Source: JBGQOJ01 sp052119585
GTDB taxonomy: Bacteria; Pseudomonadota; Alphaproteobacteria; Rhodobacterales; Rhodobacteraceae
Reading direction: 5' to 3'
NCBI RefSeq assembly: GCF_052119585.1
Contig: NZ_JBGQOJ010000026.1
Span: 1 to 42,830 of the forward strand
DNA: 42,830 nt
How positions within the stretch are numbered: the stretch's first letter is position 1; each line of letters starts with the position of its first letter. Made by a program: the position numbers and the translations under genes. This document shows, one piece after another, positions 33,710 to 42,264 of the stretch. Below the pieces are notes generated by a model. It made no database searches, had not been told where the DNA came from, and saw only the letters and a list, made by a program, of their open reading frames with translations.

Positions 33710-34663
33710 ATGAAGAAGATTATTGTAGCGGCACTCGGGGCCGTCCTTAGCACAACGGCAGCTTTCGCGCAGGACAACTATCCCAGCGGTCCCGTCACCA
33801 TTATAGTGCCTTACGGCACCGGCGGCTCTACAGACGTCACCGCGCGTCCGCTTGCCATCGAACTTGAAAAGATCTGGGGTCAGCCCGTCGTGATCGAGAA
33901 CAAGCCGGGCGCAGGTTCGATGATCGGCACAACAGAAATGACACAAGCGGCCCCTGATGGCCTGACACTGCTGATCAATACTGCCGCCATCACCACGGCA
34001 CCCGCGCTACAGTCCGACCTGCAATTCGACCCGGAAAAAGACGTGACACCGATTTCGCTGCTGGTCACCAGCCCTTATGTGCTTGTCGGCGGTGCCAAGG
34101 TTGAATCGACCGATTTCGCGGGCTTCTTGGAAGAGGCGCAGAAGCGGCCGATGTTCATGGCGACGGCGGGTCCTGGCAGCTCTAGCCATTTCATGTCCGA
34201 ACTGGTCATTCAGGCGGCGAACCTGCCTGCGGATGTTGTCCACTTCTCGGGCGCAGGTGAATCGATGACCAACCTGATGGGCGGTCATGCCGACACCTAT
34301 ATTTCGACCACTGCCAGCGTGATGCCCTATGTCAATGATGGCCGCGTCAAGGCGCTTGCGGTTCTGGCGCCTGAACGCTTTGAACTGCTGCCCGACGTCC
34401 CCTCGAGTGGCGAAGCCGGCATTTCTGGCGTCGAAATCAACGGCTGGGTTGCCCTTTTTGGGCCGGGTGGCATGGACGAAGCGCTTGTCGAGAAAATCAG
34501 CGCCGATTTCGGAACTGCTATGGCCTCGGACGCGATGAAAGAACAGCTAGAGCAGAACTTTGCCGTGGCCGGAAAGCTGACGCCGGCTGAGTTCCGCAAT
34601 GTTTACCTGAGCGATATGAAGACCTGGAAAGATCTGGCCGTTGCCCGTGGCATCGGTAAATAA
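33710..34663 (+). CDS. tctC: tripartite tricarboxylate transporter, periplasmic binding protein (TctC/Bug family)
   Basis: A 317-residue receptor. The signal peptide is MKKIIVAALGAVLSTTAAFA with cleavage at FAQ. The Bug-family core is present: YPSGPVTIIVPYGTGGSTDVTAR, VVIENKPGAGSMIGT and HFSGAGESMTNLMGGHADT. A strong AGGAGGAG site precedes the start, and 89 bp separate it from tctA, allowing independent or boosted translation. It is followed by a strong terminator. Bug proteins bind carboxylates such as citrate, but the ligand cannot be read from the sequence. Confidence 0.94.
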   Translation: MKKIIVAALGAVLSTTAAFAQDNYPSGPVTIIVPYGTGGSTDVTARPLAIELEKIWGQPVVIENKPGAGSMIGTTEMTQAAPDGLTLLINTAAITTAPALQSDLQFDPEKDVTPISLLVTSPYVLVGGAKVESTDFAGFLEEAQKRPMFMATAGPGSSSHFMSELVIQAANLPADVVHFSGAGESMTNLMGGHADTYISTTASVMPYVNDGRVKALAVLAPERFELLPDVPSSGEAGISGVEINGWVALFGPGGMDEALVEKISADFGTAMASDAMKEQLEQNFAVAGKLTPAEFRNVYLSDMKTWKDLAVARGIGK

Positions 34664-34686
34664 GCAGTATCAGTGATGTGACGATG

Positions 34687-34713
34687 AAACCGGCCCTCAG
34701 GGGCCGGTTTTTT
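34687..34713 (+). terminator. rho-independent terminator of the tct operon
   Basis: AAACCGGCCC (34687-34696) pairs perfectly with GGGCCGGTTT (34701-34710) around TCAG, and Ts continue to 34713 (six Ts in all from within the arm). It sits 24 bp after the tctC stop and abuts the stop codon of the convergent dehydrogenase gene, so it may serve both strands. Confidence 0.92.
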
Positions 34714-35708
34714 CATTTTCCTGCAAGCAGTCTGATGGGCACACCATTCAGCCAGGCATTCAAATTCTCGACGGTTTCTTGGTAGAACGCCTCGAACGTT
34801 TCCTGCACTGCGTAGCCCAGATGCGGCGTCAACAGCGCATTGGGCAACGCGCGGATTGGATCATCCGCAGGCAGCGGCTCGCTGTCATAAACGTCGATCC
34901 CCGCACCGCCGATCCACTTCTGCGTCAGCGCGTCAAGCAGCGCGGTTCTGTCGATCAACGGGCCCCGCGCAGTGTTGATAAGCAGGGCATGGGGTTGCAT
35001 CCGCGCCAGATCCTCTGCCGCCACAATACCCGATGTGGTCGGGCCAAGCACCAGATGAAGCGATACGATATCGGCGCTGCGAAACAGCGTCTCCTTGTCG
35101 ACATAGGCAGCCCCGCCCTCGGCTGCGCGTGCGGGCGTCAGGTTCGGGCTCCATGCGATCACGTTCATTCCGAAGGCTTCTGCTGCCAGCGCCATCCGTC
35201 GGCCAAGTCGACCCAGCCCCACAAGGCCCAGTGTCCGCCCGTAAAGAGCATTGCCCAACCGCGTCTGCCACGCACCGTCGCGCAGCGCGGCGGATTCCGC
35301 TGGAATATGGCGCATCAACCCAAGAATAAGACCCCACGCCAGTTCGACTGTGGCGTAAACGCCGTTGCCGCTGCCCCCGGTGGTCATGATGGGAATGCCC
35401 AGATCCGCTGCGGTGACACTGTCCAGCGTTCGGTTCTGTCGGCCTGTGGCCGCGATTGCCTTTAGGTTTGGCAGCGCCCTTAAAACCTCGGCTGGAAAAT
35501 CTGTCCTTTCGCGCAGCAGGCAGATCGCATCATAGGGCGCCAGCTTTTCGGCAAGACGGTCGGGGGCGATGGCGTGCCGTAAAAAGGTTACCTCTGCCCT
35601 TGTGTCCAGCACCGTCCAATCGGCAAGGCGGTGCGCCACACCCATATAATCGTCAAGGACGGCGATGCGGGCGCGGCGGTCTGTGGGAACGGGTCTATGG
35701 GGCGTCAT
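34713..35708 (-). CDS. D-2-hydroxyacid dehydrogenase family protein
   Basis: A 331-residue NAD-dependent oxidoreductase that interconverts 2-oxo and 2-hydroxy acids. The Rossmann motif is GLVGLGRLG at 161-169. The catalytic triad of the family is intact: Arg248 (INTARG), Glu277 (DSEP) and His296 (TPHLG). Length is typical. Its start overlaps the upstream AbrB-family gene by 14 bp on the minus strand, so the two are coupled. It converges on the tct operon. A role in reducing or recovering a 2-oxo acid product is possible. Confidence 0.92.
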   Translation of the reverse strand: MTPHRPVPTDRRARIAVLDDYMGVAHRLADWTVLDTRAEVTFLRHAIAPDRLAEKLAPYDAICLLRERTDFPAEVLRALPNLKAIAATGRQNRTLDSVTAADLGIPIMTTGGSGNGVYATVELAWGLILGLMRHIPAESAALRDGAWQTRLGNALYGRTLGLVGLGRLGRRMALAAEAFGMNVIAWSPNLTPARAAEGGAAYVDKETLFRSADIVSLHLVLGPTTSGIVAAEDLARMQPHALLINTARGPLIDRTALLDALTQKWIGGAGIDVYDSEPLPADDPIRALPNALLTPHLGYAVQETFEAFYQETVENLNAWLNGVPIRLLAGK

Positions 35709-36807
35709 GGCGGCTCTCCTTGTTACGGCTGTGCTGTTCGCGTCGGGCCAAAAGCCTGACGATCCACGGAATATTGGGCATGAAAATGAAAATGCGCACC
35801 AGATGAAACGTCGTAATCAGAACGACGTTCTGTTGCAGGAACTTGGCGGTCAGCGCCATTTCAACCGCCCCGCCTGGGGCGGCCCCCAGTACCAGCGTCC
35901 GCCAGTCAACGCCGGACATCCAAGCAATCCCCAGCCCGCTGAGCGAGCAGAGCAGCAGCAACAGAACAGCGGTCGCCACGCCGACCAGCGACATCCATAG
36001 GGCCGTGGTTACGATCTCTCGTCGAAAGGTCGCGCCCAACCAAGTGCCCAGCACGATCTGTGCAACAGCCAGCACGATCGGGGGATAAGGGGCGGGGCCA
36101 AACCCGCTGGCAGACAGGATGGCGGCCAGCGTCATCGGCCCGAGAAAATTTGGGTTTGGCACCCGTGCCATCCGAAACATCCACGCTCCCGCCACACCAA
36201 AGCCGGCCAAGATTAACACTGCGACCGGATCGCCGATGCGCAGCGTCACAGGCGTGCGCTGAGCATCCGGCCAGCCGTCGATGGCATAAAGCGCAAAGGG
36301 CAAGATCAGAACGACGGCGGCCAACCGGATGGTCTGCGACAAGATCACCGGCATCGGGTCGATCCCTGCGGCGCGGGCCATCGCAGCGGCCTCTACAGGG
36401 CTGGTCGGAGCGGCAGACAGAAAGGCTTGCGCCAGACTTTGGCCGCTGATCCGGCTTATGATAAGGGCCGTGACAAAGATGCAGGCAACAGTGGCCAGTG
36501 CCGTGCCAACGATGATTGGCGCAAGCTCTGCCAGCACGCTCAGGGCTGCGGGTGAAAACGCCAGCCCCACTTGCGTGGCGACAACGATCTGACCGACAGG
36601 ACGCAACCGGTTCGGCACCGTGATGCGTGGCGCTGGCCCGATAAAGACCGCCGCCGACAGCAACAGTGGCCCGATCATCCACGGCAACGGTGCGCCGATC
36701 CGCTCAAACCCCCAGCCCGCGCAGGCGGTCAATAGAAACAGCAACAGCAGCCCGGCACCGGCGGGCCATCCTCGCAACGGTGGGGGGGCAGAAGGGGTCA
36801 TGTTCAT
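35695..36807 (-). CDS. AbrB-family membrane transporter
   Basis: A 370-residue polytopic membrane protein of the AbrB (COG3180, formerly ammonia-monooxygenase-like) family. About ten hydrophobic segments are visible, and the duplicated family element appears as GAPLPWMIGPLLLSAA in the first half and FLGPMTLAAILSASG in the second; the second half also holds WRTLVLGAAPGGAVEMALTA. Members are thought to be transporters or regulators of transport; the substrate is not established. It is divergent from the LysR gene at 36929 across a 121-bp region holding a palindrome, and overlaps the downstream dehydrogenase gene by 14 bp. Confidence 0.88.
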   Translation of the reverse strand: MNMTPSAPPPLRGWPAGAGLLLLFLLTACAGWGFERIGAPLPWMIGPLLLSAAVFIGPAPRITVPNRLRPVGQIVVATQVGLAFSPAALSVLAELAPIIVGTALATVACIFVTALIISRISGQSLAQAFLSAAPTSPVEAAAMARAAGIDPMPVILSQTIRLAAVVLILPFALYAIDGWPDAQRTPVTLRIGDPVAVLILAGFGVAGAWMFRMARVPNPNFLGPMTLAAILSASGFGPAPYPPIVLAVAQIVLGTWLGATFRREIVTTALWMSLVGVATAVLLLLLCSLSGLGIAWMSGVDWRTLVLGAAPGGAVEMALTAKFLQQNVVLITTFHLVRIFIFMPNIPWIVRLLARREQHSRNKESRHDAP

Positions 36808-36859
36808 ACGTGGATCTTCGGCTTGGGCGCAGCAGTAGCCGCCGCCTTGACTATTTTAC

Positions 36860-36870
36860 ATGTTGTACAT
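36860..36870. promoter_or_regulatory. palindrome in the AbrB-LysR divergent promoter
   Basis: ATGT-TGT-ACAT is a perfect inverted repeat of T-N-A type in the 121-bp region between the divergent AbrB-family and LysR genes, next to TTGACT (36847-36852) and AT-rich sequence. The position suits an autoregulated LysR site controlling both directions. The repeat is short, so confidence is limited. Confidence 0.4.
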
Positions 36871-36928
36871 TAGCCTAACAATTGCGGGTTTTCAGTGCCC
36901 TTTTGTAGCCCAAGGATAACCAAAGATC

Positions 36929-37858
36929 ATGCAAAACCGCCGCATTAACCTGCCGCTAAACCCGCTTCGGTCCTTTGCTGTCGCCTCGCGTCACAAGACG
37001 TTCACGGCGGCAGCGAAAGAGCTTGGCGTCAGCCAAGTCGCCATCAGCCGGCAAATCTCGACCCTCGAGGATTTTCTCGATGTCAGCCTGTTCGAACGCG
37101 GAGTGCGGTCGGCAAAGCTCACTGAGGTGGGCCGCGCGTTTGGAATGGAAATCGCGGGGCTTTTTGACGATCTGGAGCGCGCGACCCAGCGCATGATCAG
37201 CCATGAAACCGAAGGCACGGTCAATTTACGGGTGCATCCCACTGTTGCGCATCACTGGCTTATGCCAAAGCTATTGCACTTTACGCGCCAGCACCCTGAC
37301 ATTCGCGTTCGCTTTGATACACGGGTCGAGCCGCTGGATTTTCGTGGCACGCATCTGGATGTCGCCCTGCAGCTGGGCCGCGGTGACTGGCGCGATGCTC
37401 GCAGTCGCAAGCTTTGGGACGAAGAGGTCGATGTGGTGTGCAACCAGACCTATCTGGACTCGATCGGTGGCTTGGAAAAGCCCGGGGACGTGGCAAAGGG
37501 CGAACTGTTGCATTCCCGATACCGCCGCCGCGCATGGGAGTTCTGGGCCCGTGCCAATAATCTGGATATGGACTTCAACTCGGGCACGGATTTCGAAACT
37601 TCTTTGCTGACATTTTCGGCAGCGCAGCAGGGCTTCGGGCTTGCTATCGGCCAGCTTGGGCTGCTGGATGACGTCATCGGAGAGGGCGGTCTGGTGCGCC
37701 CGTTGGATATGCGTATTCCAACTGGGGCCGCGTTCTACGTGATCTGGCCAACTACCATTTCGGTCAGCGTCAAGACCAAGCGGTTCATCGACTGGTTGTT
37801 GGACCAGGTGGGCCAACCTCGCGAGTTCTTCAAGTCCGGCACCCCTGAAAAAGCCTGA
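36929..37858 (+). CDS. LysR-family regulator, GcvA-like
   Basis: A 309-residue regulator of the GcvA branch. The N-terminus NPLRSFAVASRHKTFTAAAKELGVSQVAISRQISTLE is the HTH, then LFERGVRSAKLTEVG. The effector domain includes LRVHPTVAHHWLMPKLLHFTRQHP, typical of GcvA-like proteins. It is divergent from the AbrB-family gene and 102 bp upstream of the SDR-PrpD-crotonase-PrpF genes, so either or both may be its targets. Confidence 0.92.
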   Translation: MQNRRINLPLNPLRSFAVASRHKTFTAAAKELGVSQVAISRQISTLEDFLDVSLFERGVRSAKLTEVGRAFGMEIAGLFDDLERATQRMISHETEGTVNLRVHPTVAHHWLMPKLLHFTRQHPDIRVRFDTRVEPLDFRGTHLDVALQLGRGDWRDARSRKLWDEEVDVVCNQTYLDSIGGLEKPGDVAKGELLHSRYRRRAWEFWARANNLDMDFNSGTDFETSLLTFSAAQQGFGLAIGQLGLLDDVIGEGGLVRPLDMRIPTGAAFYVIWPTTISVSVKTKRFIDWLLDQVGQPREFFKSGTPEKA

Positions 37859-37960
37859 GCCTGTCAGACCCACGCTTTGCCGAGCCTGACCTCTAATCAG
37901 GTCTGGTCCCGCGCAACTGCTGCTAGACTGATCACAGCTTCGGGAAGGACAGGCAGGATC

Positions 37961-38752
37961 ATGGGCACGCGACTCAGCGGAAAAGTGGCGATCATCACAG
38001 GGGCGGGCCAGCAACCCGGTGCGACGCCCGGCAATGGCCGTGCCACAGCCCTTCGGTTCGCCGAGGAAGGTGCGATTTGCGTTCTGGTCGACATCCAGCG
38101 CGATTGGGCCGAAGACACCCGCGCGATGATTGGCGGCGACACAGCCATCGTCGTGCAAGCCGATGTGACGGACGAGGCATCCTGCCAGCATATTGTGCAG
38201 GACACGCTGCGCAGGTTCGGCCGGGTCGACGTGCTGCACAACAATGTGGGTCTCTCGAAAGGGGATCGCGCGACGCCCGATCTGGGGGTTGATGTCTGGG
38301 ACCGGATCATGACGCTAAACCTCAAAAGCATGTTCATGCTGTGCAAGGCGGCGCTGCCTGTGATGCGCGAACGGGGAGGTGGATCAATCATCACGATCTC
38401 GTCGACCTCGTCGCTGTCGATGCGACCGACCGTAGCCTACAAGACGTCGAAGGGTGCGATCAACACCTTCACCCAGCACATCGCCGCCGAGAACGCGTGC
38501 TACGGAGTTCGGGCCAATGTCATTTTGCCCGGCCTGATCGACACGCCCATGGCGATCGAGCGGCGCGCCGAGGAAACTGGTCGCCCGCGCGAAGATATCC
38601 GGGCCGAGCGCGCTGCGTTGGTGCCGATGGGCCATATGGGGCAGGCTTGGGATGTGGCCAATGCCGCGGTATTCTTGGCCTCTGACGAGGCAAAATACAT
38701 CACCGGCGCGCTGTTGCCGGTCGATGGTGGTCTACTTTTGAAACGGGGGTAG
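37961..38752 (+). CDS. short-chain dehydrogenase/reductase with expanded glycine loop, second copy
   Basis: A 263-residue classical SDR. The nucleotide loop TGAGQQPGATPGNGRA is elongated like that of the SDR at 20261, and both share NGRAT..RFA.EGA. The catalytic Tyr160-x3-Lys164 (YKTSK) and NNVGLS are intact, with VDGG near the end. ATG at 37961 is the first codon with family similarity. It lies 4 bp before the MmgE/PrpD gene, so the two are coupled. Substrate unknown; similarity to the first SDR suggests related hydroxy-acid or hydroxyacyl substrates. Confidence 0.9.
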   Translation: MGTRLSGKVAIITGAGQQPGATPGNGRATALRFAEEGAICVLVDIQRDWAEDTRAMIGGDTAIVVQADVTDEASCQHIVQDTLRRFGRVDVLHNNVGLSKGDRATPDLGVDVWDRIMTLNLKSMFMLCKAALPVMRERGGGSIITISSTSSLSMRPTVAYKTSKGAINTFTQHIAAENACYGVRANVILPGLIDTPMAIERRAEETGRPREDIRAERAALVPMGHMGQAWDVANAAVFLASDEAKYITGALLPVDGGLLLKRG

Positions 38753-38756
38753 GGGC

Positions 38757-40124
38757 ATGAACGACAATCCACTTGTAACGCTTGCCCACGCCGCAAACGA
38801 CTGGCACTTTCGGACGCTGACAGCCGACGTGGTGCATGACACGCGCCGCGCGGTTCTGGACTGGTTCGCCTCGATGTTGCCCGGTTGCGCAGAGGGACCG
38901 TCGGTGGCGCTGTCCCGTGCGCTGGTATCAGGGCGCGGCACAGGTCGCGCGGTGGCCTATGTCGACGGCGCCTGTGGCAGTGCCCGCCATGCGGCGCTTC
39001 TGAATGGGACCGCAAGTCACACGGTCGAATTCGATGACATCTTTCGTGACGGTGGCTACCATCCCGGCAGCCCCACGATATCCGCAGCACTGGCCGTGGC
39101 GCAGGCCGAGGGTGCCAGTGCCGAGGCGTTTCATCGTGCGGTAATCGGCGGCTACGAGGTGGGATGCCGAATTGCTATGGCGCTTCAGCCCAGCCATTAC
39201 CGCAACTGGCACATCACGGCGACGGTGGGCACGCTGGGGGCGGCTGTGTCGACCGCCATGCTCAAAGGTTGTGATGCCACCGGCATAGGCCATGCCATCG
39301 CCATCGCCAGCAGCTTTGCCGGTGGCCATCAGGAAAACCTGCAAGGGCAGGGCGGGACCAAGCCGATGCATTGCGGCCATGCGGCGGAGGCCGGCGTTCT
39401 GGCGGGTTTGGCCGCGGCCGAGGGGCTGACCGGTTCTTTGGATAGCCTGCATGCGCGCCACGGCTATGCCGCCGCCACCAGCGACAGCACCGGAAACTGG
39501 CAAGCCGGATTGGCCGGGCTTGGCGACTGGACCCCGATCTCGCGCATGACGTTCAAGAACCACGGGTGCTGCGGGCATATATTTCCCAGCCTTGACGGCC
39601 TTCGCGCAGCGCAGGAAAAATGCCCGTTCGGCCCCGATGACGTCGCGCGGATCGACATCCAAGGCTATGGTCCGACGGTCGCGATTTGCGACCGGATGGA
39701 CGTGAACAGCGCCCGCGATGCGCGCTTTAGCCTGCAATATTGCGTGGCGGCCTTGCTGTATACGGGCGGGGTCCGCCTTGCGGCGTTCTCACCCGACACG
39801 CTGGCCCGCGCCGATCTGCGCGCCTTTATGGCCAAGGTGACGGTGTCGGAAGATCCCGAGATTTCCGCGCTCTATCCAGCCCGTCGGCAGGCCCGCCTTA
39901 GGATCACGCTGACAACGGGCGAGGTGATCGACCACTTCCAGCCGACGCGTAAGGGGGATCCGGACGATCCGCTGACCGATGCGGATCTGTTCGAGAAATA
40001 CGACGAACTGACCGCAGGGGTTCTGGACCCTCAGGGTGCCGCCGACCTTCGCAAACTTATCATGCAGTCCAACGATCTGCCCGGTCGGGTTGCACTGACT
40101 ATCAGCCGACGCTCCGCAGCATGA
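38757..40124 (+). CDS. MmgE/PrpD family protein (methylcitrate/aconitate dehydratase-like)
   Basis: A 455-residue member of the family that includes 2-methylcitrate dehydratase PrpD and cis-aconitate decarboxylase. Diagnostic segments are NGTASHTVEFDDIFRDGGYHPGS and NWHITATVGTLGAAVSTAMLKG, followed by the QGQGGTKPMHCGHAAEAG region. Length matches. Members remove water or CO2 from branched di- or tricarboxylates. With the crotonase and PrpF-like genes downstream, a dehydration/isomerisation of an unsaturated polycarboxylate is likely, but no prpB or prpC gene is present, so this is not the standard methylcitrate cycle. Confidence 0.9.
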   Translation: MNDNPLVTLAHAANDWHFRTLTADVVHDTRRAVLDWFASMLPGCAEGPSVALSRALVSGRGTGRAVAYVDGACGSARHAALLNGTASHTVEFDDIFRDGGYHPGSPTISAALAVAQAEGASAEAFHRAVIGGYEVGCRIAMALQPSHYRNWHITATVGTLGAAVSTAMLKGCDATGIGHAIAIASSFAGGHQENLQGQGGTKPMHCGHAAEAGVLAGLAAAEGLTGSLDSLHARHGYAAATSDSTGNWQAGLAGLGDWTPISRMTFKNHGCCGHIFPSLDGLRAAQEKCPFGPDDVARIDIQGYGPTVAICDRMDVNSARDARFSLQYCVAALLYTGGVRLAAFSPDTLARADLRAFMAKVTVSEDPEISALYPARRQARLRITLTTGEVIDHFQPTRKGDPDDPLTDADLFEKYDELTAGVLDPQGAADLRKLIMQSNDLPGRVALTISRRSAA

Positions 40125-40152
40125 ACCGGACAAATTAAGGATTACAAAAGCC

Positions 40153-40971
40153 ATGAAAGACAACGTTATAGCATCCGCCCCGTCGGCCGAGTTCATCGAG
40201 GTCGAGCTTCGGAGCACCTCTGCCATCATCCGCCTGAACCGCCCCGACATTCGCAACGCCCTGAACGACCAGATGCGGCAGGAACTGATTGCCGCGTTCG
40301 AATGGGCGGATCGCACGCCAGAGATCCGCGCGATCATTCTGACGGGCGCGGGCAAGGGGTTTTGTTCGGGTGGCGATATAGGCGGCATGCGCGAGCGGCT
40401 GAATGCCCCCTTGGGCGATGTGGCGTTCAACGGTTGGACGCGGCAGAAACAGACACATCGGGGTGTGGCCGCGATCCATGGCTGTACCAAGCCGGTGATC
40501 GCGGCGATAAACGGGGCGGCCTTTGGCCTTGGCCTCGACATGGCGATGGCGTGCGATTTCATCGTCGCAGCCGAGGGTGCCAAGATGTCGATGAGCTTTC
40601 TCAAGCGCGGGTTGGTTTCGGACGGGGGAGGCATGTATTTCCTTCCACGGCGTGTTGGGTTGCCACGTGCTAAAGAACTCATTTTTTCGGGGCGCGTTGT
40701 CCTCTCCGACGAGGCGCTTGCGATGGGTTTGGTTGACCGGGTCTCGCCTCCTGAGGACCTTATAGATATGGCTTGCATCTGGGCCGCGGAACTGACCCAA
40801 GGATCGCCGGCGGCCGTGGCCCTGAGCAAAGCAATTCTCGACCGCACATTCGAAACCTCAGACGAAGAAATTTTTGCTATGGGCCGACAGGCTCAGGCCG
40901 TCTGCTATACGACGAAAGAGCACCGTGCGTCGGTTGAGGCATTTTTGAACAAAACCGACAGCAAAGTATAA
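40153..40971 (+). CDS. crotonase-superfamily protein, PaaG-like isomerase type
   Basis: A 272-residue crotonase-fold protein. The oxyanion-hole segments are GKGFCSGGDI and INGAAFGLGLDMA. Neither hydratase glutamate is present: GGxCELA reads GLGLDMA, and the GQPE region reads SMSFLKRG. Instead Asp157 in GLVSDGGGMYFLP aligns with the catalytic Asp of PaaG (GLIPDSGGTWFLP), pointing to isomerase rather than hydratase chemistry. AAGGA precedes the ATG. It lies 28 bp after the PrpD-like gene. Confidence 0.9.
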   Translation: MKDNVIASAPSAEFIEVELRSTSAIIRLNRPDIRNALNDQMRQELIAAFEWADRTPEIRAIILTGAGKGFCSGGDIGGMRERLNAPLGDVAFNGWTRQKQTHRGVAAIHGCTKPVIAAINGAAFGLGLDMAMACDFIVAAEGAKMSMSFLKRGLVSDGGGMYFLPRRVGLPRAKELIFSGRVVLSDEALAMGLVDRVSPPEDLIDMACIWAAELTQGSPAAVALSKAILDRTFETSDEEIFAMGRQAQAVCYTTKEHRASVEAFLNKTDSKV

Positions 40972-41097
40972 GCCTGCCAGTATCTGCAATTCGATCAAGC
41001 ACGGTGCCGGGCCCAATATGCCGAAGATGGAAGGATCTGAAGGCGTTAGGCAGGGCGGAAGGGCCAATATGATCTATGTAAAGCGAATGAGGAAGCC

Positions 41098-42264
41098 ATG
41101 CCCAAGTTTTCAGCGTTTAATATGCGGTGCTTAGACGCGATGATCATCCGGGGCGGTTCGTCCAAGGGTGTCTATCTTGATGTGCGCGATCTTCCCCCGG
41201 CGGGGCCGCAGCGCGATTCAGTGATCCTCAAGATCTTCGGCTCGCCGGACAAGCGCCAGATCGACGGGCTGGGTGGTGCGGACAAACTGACTAGCAAAGT
41301 GTGCCTGATGGGGCCGCCCACCCGGTCTGACTGTGATATTGATTATCTGTTCGGCCAGGTCAATCAGACCTTGCCAAAGATCGATTGGACGTCGAATTGC
41401 GGGAACCTTTCGTCTGGGGCAGCCTATTATGCCGCGCTTAAGGGCTATGGCCAGACGACTGCGGGTGACACGATGCATGTGCGCGTGCATCAGGTCAATC
41501 TTGGCCGAAGAATTCTGGCACAAGTCCCGATGCGTGATAGCCAGCCCGAAGTCGAAGGCGACTTTGCCATCGGCGGTGTGCCGGGAACGGCGGCGCGGAT
41601 TGATCTGGATTTCGGCGATTTCGCTGGCGCGGTGCTTAAGCGCGGCCTGCTACCGACCGGCAACCCAAAAGACCTGATCGACGTTCCCGGAGTGGGCCAA
41701 ATAGAGACGAGCATAGTGGACATGGCCAACCTGCATGTCTTTGTGCGTGCAATTGATATGGGGCTGGACACATCGTTGTCGATCTATGATCTGCAGGCCG
41801 ACGCGAGCTTGGTGCAGCGCCTTGAAAACGTGCGCGCTGCTGCGTGCAGACATATTGGCTTCGGCACGGGACATGACATGGACGAACTGATGCGGATCAG
41901 CGTCAACCCGTTAATTTTCGTGGTTGCACCACCAGTGGGCTACACCTCCATCACTGGCGATGAGGTCGCTGCCGAAGACCATGATCTCTTTGCGCGGTCT
42001 ATGGCGCGGTATGAATTTTCCAAGGCCTATCCTGGTTCTGGCAGCGTTGGGACAGCGGTGGCGGCGGGCATCCCCGGCACCGTTGCGCATGCGGCCACCC
42101 GGTCCGGCGCTGTCGCGGATGCGGCGTTTACTCTGCGCATCGGCCATCCCGGCGGAACACTTTCGGTCGATGCCGCGGTGAACGGCAATAGTCGCAGCGT
42201 CTCTTATGCGCGCCTGGGCCGTACAGCGCGACTTTTGATGGATGGCAGAGCGTATTACCGCTAG
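41098..42264 (+). CDS. PrpF family isomerase (PrpF/LigU/4-oxalomesaconate tautomerase-like)
   Basis: A 388-residue diaminopimelate-epimerase-fold protein. Family motifs are MIIRGGSSKGVYL, KRQIDGLGGADKLTSKV with Lys67, and TSNCGNLSSGA with Cys101, the Lys/Cys pair used in allylic proton shifts. PrpF isomerises aconitate-type double bonds, and LigU tautomerises 4-oxalomesaconate, the product class of LigI. The genomic link to a PrpD-like gene and, in the same window, a LigI-like lactonase fits either. GAGGAAGCC precedes the ATG, 126 bp after the crotonase stop. It is the last intact gene before IS sequence. Confidence 0.92.
   Translation: MPKFSAFNMRCLDAMIIRGGSSKGVYLDVRDLPPAGPQRDSVILKIFGSPDKRQIDGLGGADKLTSKVCLMGPPTRSDCDIDYLFGQVNQTLPKIDWTSNCGNLSSGAAYYAALKGYGQTTAGDTMHVRVHQVNLGRRILAQVPMRDSQPEVEGDFAIGGVPGTAARIDLDFGDFAGAVLKRGLLPTGNPKDLIDVPGVGQIETSIVDMANLHVFVRAIDMGLDTSLSIYDLQADASLVQRLENVRAAACRHIGFGTGHDMDELMRISVNPLIFVVAPPVGYTSITGDEVAAEDHDLFARSMARYEFSKAYPGSGSVGTAVAAGIPGTVAHAATRSGAVADAAFTLRIGHPGGTLSVDAAVNGNSRSVSYARLGRTARLLMDGRAYYR

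Noticed and set aside
37865..37905. nested CAGACC/GGTCTG and CCTGA/TCAGG repeats after the second LysR gene
   Set aside because: The two pairings overlap and compete, arms are short and no T-run follows, so neither a terminator nor an operator can be supported.
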